A stretch of 64,000 nucleotides of DNA from CAIKMD01 sp036501365 (GTDB taxonomy: Bacteria; Pseudomonadota; Alphaproteobacteria; ATCC43930; CGMCC-115725): contig DASYAL010000019.1 of assembly GCA_036501365.1 (NCBI GenBank), positions 1 to 64,000 of the forward strand, in the 5' to 3' direction. The position numbers and the translations under genes were made by a program. The notes beneath the pieces are model-generated. The model was not told the DNA's origin. It did no database searches and was given only the letters and a program-made list of their open reading frames with translations. Shown here piece by piece: positions 34,293-41,385 of this stretch (position 1 is its first letter; each line of letters opens with the position of its first letter).

Positions 34293-34943
34293 ATGGCTAC
34301 ACGCAAGACGAAAACCGGCACCGCCGCCGATCTCATCCCGCCGCGCCCGAGCCTCGCCAAGCTGCGCGCGGCCGCGGCGGATTGCACCGCCTGCCCGCTT
34401 TACGCCGCGGCGACTCAGACCGTCTTCGGCGAAGGCCCGGCGCATGCGCCGCTGATGCTGGTCGGCGAGACCGCCGGCGATCAGGAGGATTTGCAAGGTC
34501 GGCCCTTCGTCGGCCCGGCGGGCAAGCTGCTCGATCGCTGCCTCGCCGCCGCCGGCATCGCCCGCGCGGATGCCTATGTCACCAATGTGGTGAAGCATTT
34601 CAAATTCGTGCCGCGCGGCAAGAAGCGCATCCACGGCAAGCCCAACGCGATGGAGATCCGCGCTTGCAAGCCGTGGCTCGAGGCCGAGATCGCATTGGTG
34701 AAGCCGGCGCTGATCCTCTGCCTCGGCGCGACCGCAGCGCAGGCGCTGCTTGGGCCGAGCTTTCGCGTCAGCAAAGAGCGCGGCAGGCCGGTCGCTTCGC
34801 CGCTGGCGCCGGTGGTCATGGCGACGGTGCATCCCTCGTCGCTGCTGCGCGCCGACGACGCCGATCGCGAGGCCGAGATCGCGCGCTTCGTCGACGACCT
34901 CAAGGAGGCGGCAAAGGACTTGACGCGCGCTCACGCGGCGTAA
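34293..34943 (+). CDS. UdgX-type uracil-DNA glycosylase
   Basis: A 216-residue family 4-like uracil-DNA glycosylase with an Fe-S cluster. CTACPLY (C31, C34) gives two cluster cysteines. GETAGDQEDLQGRPFVGPAG is motif 1, with Ala where most members have Pro. The diagnostic UdgX insertion is seen as GKKRIHGKPN with H114, the residue that in mycobacterial UdgX forms a covalent link to DNA after removing uracil. VHPSSLLR is the C-terminal motif. ATG at 34293 has AGGA at a proper distance; ATG at 34287 is too close to it. It is convergent with the cupin gene (13-base overlap). No LexA box is seen upstream. Confidence 0.88.
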   Translation: MATRKTKTGTAADLIPPRPSLAKLRAAAADCTACPLYAAATQTVFGEGPAHAPLMLVGETAGDQEDLQGRPFVGPAGKLLDRCLAAAGIARADAYVTNVVKHFKFVPRGKKRIHGKPNAMEIRACKPWLEAEIALVKPALILCLGATAAQALLGPSFRVSKERGRPVASPLAPVVMATVHPSSLLRADDADREAEIARFVDDLKEAAKDLTRAHAA

Positions 34944-35266
34944 TGCACCGCGAGCCAGACCGTCGGCTCGCGCGGCGTCGTCCAGTCGACACGGTGGCGG
35001 CAATGCGCGGGAATGGCGACGTAGTCGCCCGGCTTTAGCTTGCGGGCGCTCGACTCGCTTTCGAAGCGCAACCGGGCCGCGCCGCGCAAGAGGATCACCC
35101 ATTCGGCTTGCGCCTGGTCGAGCCATTCGGCTTCGGGCGTCGCCTGGCCGGCCGAGACGATGCGCTCGATGGAGAGGCCGGGCGCGGCGAGAAGCTGGCG
35201 AAACTGCTCGTTGGAACGTTTCTCAACGAGACAATCAGCATAAAGATTGGCAGCGCGTTTTATCAT
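34931..35266 (-). CDS. Cupin domain protein
   Basis: A 111-residue single cupin. The pattern WVILLRGAARLRFESES, then LKPGDYVAIPAHCRHRVDWT, matches the two cupin motifs, with H88-type histidines in AHCRHRV and the PGD turn. Such proteins often bind a metal, but motif 1 lacks the usual HxH. ATG at 35266 lies five bases after the stop of the upstream unrecognised gene, so the two are likely co-transcribed. Function unknown. Confidence 0.78.
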   Translation of the reverse strand: MIKRAANLYADCLVEKRSNEQFRQLLAAPGLSIERIVSAGQATPEAEWLDQAQAEWVILLRGAARLRFESESSARKLKPGDYVAIPAHCRHRVDWTTPREPTVWLAVHYAA

Positions 35267-35271
35267 AAACG

Positions 35272-35745
35272 CTAATTAGGTTTGTTGTTAGGATTTGCTG
35301 TCCAGAATACGAGTTCGCCGCCGCCCGTCGCCACAACGCTGATGAGTCCATTATTGTTATTGTCAACCAATCGCCAACCCTCGTAGCCCGATGAATTGTT
35401 CCAAATTTCGAGAGCAATCTGCCCTTCGAAATTAATCGTCAGATCGCCGGTAGTGCGGGTGGCAACGCCGCTGATTACCTTCCCAAGCAGCAGAGTCTTG
35501 GCCTTCTCTATGCCATCGACGGGTTCCGGGAGGCCGAATTGCTGCGCATGATCCTCGTCACTGAGGGCGATCCGACCCTCTACCACGATGCGCCACGGAC
35601 AAGCGATCCAAAGGCGTAGTTCGTTAGAAAAGCAGAAAAGCCATTCGTGTTCGGATCGCTCAACGGAAGCCAGACCACGTCCAATCATTTGGGAGTCGAT
35701 CCACTCCGGAATGTCCATGTGCCGCCCCAGACGTGATTCGGTCAT
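35272..35745 (-). CDS. Unrecognised protein, possibly DUF6188-like
   Basis: Up to 157 residues in a stretch with clearly lower GC than its surroundings. I do not recognise it with confidence. The product has no signal peptide or membrane helix, is rich in Trp and Asn at its C-terminus (WNNSSGYEGWRLVDNNNNG), and its general look, with EWLFCFSNELRLWIACPWRI in the middle, resembles small DUF6188-type or immunity-like proteins. The start may instead be ATG at 35718 (MDIPEWIDS), which has GGGGCGG upstream. It lies between the brnTA pair and the cupin gene on the same strand. Codon use looks unlike the neighbours, suggesting acquisition. Confidence 0.6.
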   Translation of the reverse strand: MTESRLGRHMDIPEWIDSQMIGRGLASVERSEHEWLFCFSNELRLWIACPWRIVVEGRIALSDEDHAQQFGLPEPVDGIEKAKTLLLGKVISGVATRTTGDLTINFEGQIALEIWNNSSGYEGWRLVDNNNNGLISVVATGGGELVFWTANPNNKPN

Positions 35746-35818
35746 TTTTCCGGTAAGTGCGGATGCGGACTGGGCGGATACTCGTCGAAGGCATTGGCAA
35801 TGGCGACGAACACGCGCG

Positions 35819-36079
35819 TCACGCCGGTTTGCGATGGCGTACGGCGGCTTCGAGCGCCTGCCGGATGAAGCGCTGATAAGGCATTCCAGCGGCTGCCGCG
35901 CTTTGCTTCACTGCCTCAAGTAACGGCTTCGGTAAACGCATATTGACGCGCTCGTCTTTCGGCTGGAATTCGAAGCGTACCATCCGCATGACGGAAAGAT
36001 CGTATTTTGTGAGGTCGGAATTGGCGACGAAGCCCTCGGCCTCTTTATCGCTTTTCAATTTTGGTAGCTTCTTCTTCAT
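35819..36079 (-). CDS. brnA: BrnA/CopG-type antitoxin
   Basis: An 86-residue protein whose C-terminal half is a ribbon-helix-helix DNA-binding domain: VNMRLPKPLLEAVKQSAAAAGMPYQRFIRQAL. The N-terminal half is charged, and the middle MVRFEFQPKDE precedes the DNA-binding strand, as in BrnA. It overlaps the 3' end of the brnT-like toxin gene by 35 bases, the usual order for this type II toxin-antitoxin system. BrnA normally binds BrnT and represses the operon promoter. The call rests on fold, size and pairing. Confidence 0.82.
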   Translation of the reverse strand: MKKKLPKLKSDKEAEGFVANSDLTKYDLSVMRMVRFEFQPKDERVNMRLPKPLLEAVKQSAAAAGMPYQRFIRQALEAAVRHRKPA

Positions 36080-36371
36080 AGAATTCGACCTCCTTTGCGT
36101 GCATGTAGCGCGCGCTGATTGGGCGGATAAACGTCTCGTCGCCGTAAATCCGTAGAGTGAACACCATCAGCACATAACGGCCCCCTTCGGTTCGGCCGAT
36201 GGCCTTGAAGCGCGTTTCGGCTTGCGAATGGGTCGGATCGGGAAAGATCGCGATCGGCTGCCGAAACAATGCCTCGATCGAGGCGACCGGCACGCCGTGC
36301 CGCTCGCACTTGTCGCGGTTCGCGTCGTCCCAATCGAATCCGGCAAGATGCTTTAGTTCATCAGGATGCAT
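36045..36371 (-). CDS. brnT: BrnT family toxin
   Basis: A 108-residue RelE-fold ribonuclease toxin of the BrnT family. The characteristic opening FDWDDANRDKCERHGVPVASIEALF, then the TRFKAIGRTEGGRYVLMVFTLR core and a FIRPISARYMHAKEVEFYEE end are all present. The start is ATG at 36371; a TTG at 36392 would add seven residues. The upstream minus-strand sequence TTGACAATTGGATGTACAA is AT-rich and could hold the autoregulated promoter. It is divergent from dnaE2. The toxin-antitoxin pair sits in an AT-richer segment. Confidence 0.85.
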   Translation of the reverse strand: MHPDELKHLAGFDWDDANRDKCERHGVPVASIEALFRQPIAIFPDPTHSQAETRFKAIGRTEGGRYVLMVFTLRIYGDETFIRPISARYMHAKEVEFYEEEATKIEKR

Positions 36372-36407
36372 GTTTGTACATCCAATTGTCAATCAATCAT
36401 GCGCCGC

Positions 36408-36437
36408 TTGACGCAGAGGAGGTTGCGCTAAGATAAT
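36408..36437 (+). promoter_or_regulatory. Sigma-70-type promoter of dnaE2
   Basis: TTGACG (36408-36413) and GATAAT (36432-36437) are separated by 18 bases, a near-consensus housekeeping promoter. The LexA box starts eight bases after the -10 element, at the expected transcription start. Confidence 0.6.
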
Positions 36438-36444
36438 ACAAATA

Positions 36445-36459
36445 GAACAAATCAAGAAC
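36445..36459 (+). promoter_or_regulatory. LexA (SOS) box, GAAC-N7-GAAC
   Basis: GAAC-AAATCAA-GAAC is an exact direct repeat with the seven-base spacing of the alphaproteobacterial LexA site (GTTC-N7-GTTC on the other strand). It covers the probable start of transcription of dnaE2, whose orthologues are SOS genes. Confidence 0.8.
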
Positions 36460-36483
36460 TAAAGCGAGGCTCTAGCTTTGTCA

Positions 36484-39400
36484 ATGGCTTACGCCTATGC
36501 CGAACTGCAGGTGGTGAGCAATTTCAGCTTCCTGCGCGGCGGCTCGCATCCGGAAGAGCTGGTGCTGCAGGCGCAAGCACTGGGCCTCGCCGCCCTCGCC
36601 CTCACCGACCGCAACACCCTCGCCGGCGTGGTGCGCGTCCATATCGCGGCGAAGGAAGCGGGGCTGCGCTTCCTCGTCGGCGCGCGGCTCGATTTCGAGG
36701 GCGCGGCGAGCATCCTCGCCTTTCCGACCGATCGCGCCGCCTATGGCCGGCTGTCGCAGCTTTTGACCGACGGCAAGCGGCGCGCGCCCAAAGGCGAATG
36801 CCATCTGACCTGCGCCGACCTTTTCGCCTATGGCGACGGCCAGCGGCTCATCGTTTTGCCGCCGGACCAGCCCGACGCGGCTTTCGCGGCGCAGCTCAAA
36901 GCGCTCGGCGCGCGCTTTCCCGGCGCCGTTTCTCTCGCCGCGAGCCATCTCTATCGCGGCGATGACCGCAAGCGCATCGCGCGGCTCGGCCAATTGGCCA
37001 AGGCGGCGGCGACGCCGCTCGTCGCCACCAACGACGTGCTCTATCACGCGCCCGAGCGCCGTGCGCTGCAGGACGTGCTCACCTGCATCCGCGAAGGCTG
37101 CACCATCGCCGAAGCCGGCTTCCGCCTCGAAGCCAATGCCGAGCGCCATCTGAAATCCGCCGGCGAGATGGCGCGCCTCTTCCGCGACCGGCCGGATGCG
37201 GTGGCACGCACGCTGGAGCTGGTACGCGACTGCCGCTTCTCGCTCGATGAATTGCGCTACGAATATCCCGCCGAGCCGGTGCCCGAGAACCGCACGCCGC
37301 AGGAAGAGCTGGCGCGGCTCGTCGCATTGCATCTGCCCGAGCGTTATCCGCCCCATCTTTATCCTGGTGGTGCGCCGCTCTCGGTGCAGGCGCAGATCGC
37401 CAAGGAGATGGCGCTCATCGCCGAGCGCGACTATGCGCGCTATTTCCTCACCGTTTACGACATCGTCAAATACGCCAGAAGCCAAGACATCCTCTGCCAG
37501 GGCCGCGGCTCGGCGGCCAATTCCGTCGTCTGCTACATCCTCGGCATCACCGCGGTCAGCCCGGAGAAGGCCAATCTGCTGTTCGAGCGCTTCGTCTCCG
37601 CCGAGCGCAACGAGCCGCCCGATATCGACGTCGATTTCGAGCATGAGCGGCGCGAAGAGGTGATCCAGCGCATCTACGAGAAATACGGCCGCGACCGCGC
37701 CGGCATCGTCGCCACCGTGATCTCCTATCGCCCGCGCAGCGCGGTGCGCGATGTCGGCAAGGCGATGGGGCTTTCGGCCGACACCATCAACCTGCTCGCG
37801 ACGACGCTCTGGGGCTGGGGCCGCGAAGGCATCAACGACGATTACATCCGCCAAGCCGGGCTCGATCCCGACGATCCGCATCTGCGCCGCACGCTGGTGC
37901 TGGCGGGCGATCTCCTCGGCTTCCCGCGTCATCTCTCACAGCATACCGGCGGCTTCGTCATCACCCGCGGCAAGCTCTCCGAAGTCGTGCCGATCGAGAA
38001 CGCGGCGATGGAGGATCGTACCGTCATCGAATGGAACAAGGACGATCTCGACGCGCTCGGCATGCTCAAGATCGACGTGCTGGCGCTCGGCATGCTGACC
38101 TGCATCCGCAAGGCGCTCGACCTCCTCAAGGCGCATTACGGCCTCTCACGCGAGCTCTATCAGATCGCCGCGGACGAGGACCCGCGCGTCTACGACATGC
38201 TGTGCAAGGCGGATTCGGTCGGCGTCTTCCAGGTCGAGAGCCGGGCGCAGATGACCATGCTGCCGCGCTTGAAGCCACGCAAATTCTACGATCTCGTAAT
38301 CGAGGTCGCGATCGTCCGCCCCGGCCCGATCCAGGGCGACATGGTCCATCCCTATCTGCGGCGCCGCGACGGCATCGAGGACGTCGATTATCCGAAAGAC
38401 GAGTTGAAAGAGATTCTCTGCCGCACCCTCGGCGTGCCGCTGTTCCAGGAGCAGGCGATGAGCATCGCCATGGTGGCGGCGCGCTTCACCCCGGCCGAGG
38501 CCAACCAGCTGCGCCGTGCGATGGCGACCTTCCGCCATGTCGGCAGCATCGGCACGCTGGAGACGCGCTTCATCGACGGCATGATCGGCAACGGCTACAG
38601 CCGCGACTTCGCCGAGCGCTGCTTCCATCAGATCGAAGGCTTCGGCGATTACGGCTTTCCCGAAAGCCATGCCGCGAGCTTCGCGCTGCTCGTCTATGCC
38701 TCGGCCTGGCTCAAATACCATTTTCCCGCGATCTTCGCCTGCGCCATCCTCAACAGCCAGCCGATGGGCTTCTATGCCCCGGCGCAGCTCGTGCGCGATG
38801 CCAAGGAGCATGGCGTCGAAGTACGCCCGGTCGATATCGCCGCGAGTCAGTGGGACCACACGCTTGAGGCGCTGGAGCCGGGCGACAAGGGCGGCTTCGC
38901 GCTACGCCTCGGTTTCCGCCAGGTGAAAGGCTTCCGCGAGGAGGATGCGAAGGCGCTCGTTAAAGCGCGCGATGCCGGCGACGCCGCCAGCATGCGCTGG
39001 CTGTGGCAGCGCGCCGGGCTGAAGCGCCAGGCTTTCGCGACGCTCGCCGATGGCGATGGCTGGAACGGCATCGGTTTGAAGCGCCGCGACGCGCTCTGGG
39101 CGGCGAGCGGACTCGGCGAGAAGCCCTTGCCGCTCTTTGCCGCCGCGATACGCCCCGACGACGCGCCCGAGCCGGCGGTCGCCCTGCCGGCGATGAGCCT
39201 CGGCGAGGAGGTGACGGCGGATTACAACCATCTCCGCCTCTCGCTCAAAGCTCATCCGCTGACGCTGCTGCGGCCGCGGCTCGATGGCGAGCAGGTTCTC
39301 CGCAACCGCGATCTCGCCGCGCTCAAGGACGGCGCGCGCGCTAAGCTCGCGGGCCTCGTCCTGGTGCGCCAGCAGCCGGGCACGGCCAAAGGCGTGATCT

Positions 39401-39693
39401 TCATGACGCTCGAGGACGAGACCGGCATCGCCAATATCGTGCTCTGGCCGGATGTCTTCGCACGCTATCGCCGCGAGGCGGTCGCCAGCCGCGTCCTGGG
39501 CGTCACCGGCAAGGTGCAGCGCGACCAGAGCGGCTATGTCATCCATGTCATCGCCGATCGCCTGGTCGATCTCTCGAAGCGGCTCGAGGCGCTGAACCAG
39601 CCGCCGATTCCGCGCCAACTGCCCGAGCCCGATCCGCGCGACCGCTGGCACCGCCGCCGCGTCAGCTTTCCGCCGTCGCGCGATTTCCACTGA
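36484..39693 (+). CDS. dnaE2: Error-prone DNA polymerase DnaE2 (ImuC)
   Basis: A 1069-residue C-family polymerase used in mutagenic translesion synthesis. It opens with a PHP domain (YAELQVVSNFSFLRGGSHPEELV), and the palm holds GRGSAANSVVCYILGIT and PPDIDVDFEHERREEVIQ with the three catalytic aspartates region DIDVDF. DnaE2-specific blocks such as SQHTGGFVIT and GFPESHAASFALLVYASAWLKYHFP follow, with a C-terminal OB-fold (VLVRQQPGTAKGVIFMTLEDETG). Unlike replicative DnaE it ends early and lacks the clamp-region tail. ATG at 36484 is chosen. Its usual partners imuA and imuB are not beside it. Promoter and LexA box lie directly upstream. Confidence 0.95.
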   Translation: MAYAYAELQVVSNFSFLRGGSHPEELVLQAQALGLAALALTDRNTLAGVVRVHIAAKEAGLRFLVGARLDFEGAASILAFPTDRAAYGRLSQLLTDGKRRAPKGECHLTCADLFAYGDGQRLIVLPPDQPDAAFAAQLKALGARFPGAVSLAASHLYRGDDRKRIARLGQLAKAAATPLVATNDVLYHAPERRALQDVLTCIREGCTIAEAGFRLEANAERHLKSAGEMARLFRDRPDAVARTLELVRDCRFSLDELRYEYPAEPVPENRTPQEELARLVALHLPERYPPHLYPGGAPLSVQAQIAKEMALIAERDYARYFLTVYDIVKYARSQDILCQGRGSAANSVVCYILGITAVSPEKANLLFERFVSAERNEPPDIDVDFEHERREEVIQRIYEKYGRDRAGIVATVISYRPRSAVRDVGKAMGLSADTINLLATTLWGWGREGINDDYIRQAGLDPDDPHLRRTLVLAGDLLGFPRHLSQHTGGFVITRGKLSEVVPIENAAMEDRTVIEWNKDDLDALGMLKIDVLALGMLTCIRKALDLLKAHYGLSRELYQIAADEDPRVYDMLCKADSVGVFQVESRAQMTMLPRLKPRKFYDLVIEVAIVRPGPIQGDMVHPYLRRRDGIEDVDYPKDELKEILCRTLGVPLFQEQAMSIAMVAARFTPAEANQLRRAMATFRHVGSIGTLETRFIDGMIGNGYSRDFAERCFHQIEGFGDYGFPESHAASFALLVYASAWLKYHFPAIFACAILNSQPMGFYAPAQLVRDAKEHGVEVRPVDIAASQWDHTLEALEPGDKGGFALRLGFRQVKGFREEDAKALVKARDAGDAASMRWLWQRAGLKRQAFATLADGDGWNGIGLKRRDALWAASGLGEKPLPLFAAAIRPDDAPEPAVALPAMSLGEEVTADYNHLRLSLKAHPLTLLRPRLDGEQVLRNRDLAALKDGARAKLAGLVLVRQQPGTAKGVIFMTLEDETGIANIVLWPDVFARYRREAVASRVLGVTGKVQRDQSGYVIHVIADRLVDLSKRLEALNQPPIPRQLPEPDPRDRWHRRRVSFPPSRDFH

Positions 39694-39715
39694 GGTGCTA
39701 GAAGCGCCCATTCTT

Positions 39716-39794
39716 TTCGTCGTTCCCGCGCAAGCGGGAATCCAAGGAAACACCCCAGTGCTATCCTGGACCCCCGCTTTCGCGGGGTGACGAA
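39716..39794. repeat. Dispersed short inverted-repeat element
   Basis: The ends TTCGTCG and TGACGAA mirror each other. Inside lie two hairpins, TTCCCGC-GCAA-GCGGGAA (39723-39740) and CCCCGC-TTTC-GCGGGG (39772-39787). Elements of this kind (CCCGCGnAAGCGGG with terminal GTCAT/ATGAC-like arms) are common intergenic repeats in proteobacteria. It lies in the dnaE2-purD gap and may also end dnaE2 transcription. Confidence 0.8.
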
Positions 39795-39814
39795 TAAAAG
39801 AGGCAGAGAAGCGC

Positions 39815-41089
39815 ATGCGGATCTTGGTGGTGGGATCGGGCGGACGCGAGCATGCGCTCTGCTGGGCGATCGCCGCCTCGCCGCTTTGCGACCAGCTCTA
39901 TTGCGCGCCCGGCAATCCCGGCATCGCCCAAGAGGCGACCTGCGTACCGATTGCCGCCACCGATAGCGCCGCGCTCGTCGCTTTCGCAAACCAAGAGCGC
40001 ATCGAGCTCGTCGTCGTCGGTCCCGAGGCGCCGCTGGTCGCCGGTCTCGTCGACCAGCTCGAAGCCGCCGGCATCGCCGCTTTCGGGCCAAGCGCCGCGG
40101 CGGCCGCGCTCGAAGGCTCGAAAGGCTTCACCAAGGATCTCTGCGCCAAATACGCCATCCCGACCGCGCGCTACCGCCGCTTCAGCGAGGCGGGCGCGGC
40201 CAAGGCCTATGCCCGCGCGGAAGGCGCGCCGATCGTCGTCAAGGCCGACGGCCTCGCCGCCGGCAAAGGCGTCACCGTCGCCATGACCCTCGCCGAGGCC
40301 GAAGCGGCGATCGAGGATGCGCTCGTTGCCAACCGCTTCGGCGCCGCCGGCGCCGAGGTCGTGATCGAGGAATTCCTCGAAGGCGAGGAAGCGAGCTTCT
40401 TCGTCCTCTCCGACGGCAAGCACGCGCTGCCGCTCGCCTCGGCGCAGGATCACAAGCGCGCCTTCGACGGCGATACCGGCCCCAATACCGGCGGCATGGG
40501 CGCCTATTCGCCCGCGCCTTGCGTCACGCCCGCGATCGAGGCCGAGGTGATGGCGCGCATCATCCGCCCGACGCTCGACGGCATGGCGCGCGAGGGCAAG
40601 CCCTATAAGGGCGTGCTCTATGCCGGGCTGATGCTCACCGGCGAAGGGCCGAAGCTGATCGAATACAACGTCCGCTTCGGCGATCCCGAATGCCAGGTGC
40701 TGCTGCCGCGGCTCAAAAGCGATCTGTTGCCGGCGCTCATGGCCGCGCGCGACGGCGTCTTGAAGGATTTCGATCTGCGCTGGCACGACGCGGCGACGCT
40801 TTGCGTCGTGCTCGCCGCCAAGGGCTATCCCGAGGAGCCGCTGTGCGACAGCGAAATCCGCGGCCTCGATAACGCCGCGGCGAGCGATCCGGCGGTCCAG
40901 ATCTTCCATGCCGGCACCAAGCGCGTCGGCGATAAGCTCGTCGCCGATGGCGGCCGCGTGCTCGACATCGTCGGCCGCGGCGCGACCATCGCCGCGGCGC
41001 GCAATCGGGCCTATGCGGTCGTCGACCGCATCGACTGGCCTGAAGGCTTTTGCCGCCGCGATATCGGCTGGCGTGCCCTAAAGCCCTGA
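39815..41089 (+). CDS. purD: Phosphoribosylamine-glycine ligase
   Basis: A 424-residue ATP-grasp enzyme that forms glycinamide ribonucleotide, the second step of purine synthesis. It has the N-terminal LVVGSGGREHALCWAIA, PGNPGI, VVGPEAPLVAGLVDQLE, the ATP-grasp FTKDLCAKYAIPTARY and VVKADGLAAGKGV, and the substrate region AQDHKRAFDGDTGPNTGGMGAYSPAP. ATG at 39815. In many alphaproteobacteria purD sits next to xseA, so the 34.3-39.7 kb genes look inserted between them. Confidence 0.97.
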   Translation: MRILVVGSGGREHALCWAIAASPLCDQLYCAPGNPGIAQEATCVPIAATDSAALVAFANQERIELVVVGPEAPLVAGLVDQLEAAGIAAFGPSAAAAALEGSKGFTKDLCAKYAIPTARYRRFSEAGAAKAYARAEGAPIVVKADGLAAGKGVTVAMTLAEAEAAIEDALVANRFGAAGAEVVIEEFLEGEEASFFVLSDGKHALPLASAQDHKRAFDGDTGPNTGGMGAYSPAPCVTPAIEAEVMARIIRPTLDGMAREGKPYKGVLYAGLMLTGEGPKLIEYNVRFGDPECQVLLPRLKSDLLPALMAARDGVLKDFDLRWHDAATLCVVLAAKGYPEEPLCDSEIRGLDNAAASDPAVQIFHAGTKRVGDKLVADGGRVLDIVGRGATIAAARNRAYAVVDRIDWPEGFCRRDIGWRALKP

Positions 41090-41385
41090 GCCGCCCACGG
41101 TTGCGGTTTCATCCTGCGCCTCCCGAGCTTGTCGAAGGGCGACTTCGCGCTCTTATGGAGCGCTGCCGACTCCGTTCACGCGCTCTTCGCGCGTGAACCC
41201 GAAGGGGCCGATCGCGAAGAGCGATCGGCCGGGTCGGCCAGGGCGAGGAAAATTTCTAATGGCATCGACCATAGACCCTCGTCCTGAGCGCGACGCGTAG
41301 CGGAGCAGTCGAAGGACGCACGGCAGCAATCCAATACTTGTCAGCGCTCCATTCCTAGGCGAAGCTGGCCGGCAGGGAGGAACCA
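41090..41385. other. Intergenic region purD-MFS transporter with repeat-like elements
   Basis: No gene is seen in these 296 bases. The left part (about 41118-41140) has a half-site GTCGAAGGGCG like the inverted repeat at 22 kb. The middle carries two perfect hairpins (see next entry). The right part has CGTCCT (41281-41286) mirrored by AGGACG (41314-41319) around GCGACGCGTAGCGGAGC, again of the same repeat type. A promoter for the MFS gene should lie toward the right end but is not obvious. Confidence 0.6.
41174..41230. repeat. Twin perfect hairpins with complementary loops
   Basis: GTTCACGCGC-TCTTC-GCGCGTGAAC (41174-41198) and GGCCGATCGC-GAAGA-GCGATCGGCC (41206-41230) are two perfect 10-bp stems with five-base loops. 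The loops are reverse complements of each other, and the complementarity extends to 11 bases (CGCTCTTCGCG against CGCGAAGAGCG), so the two could kiss or exchange pairing. Confidence 0.85.
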
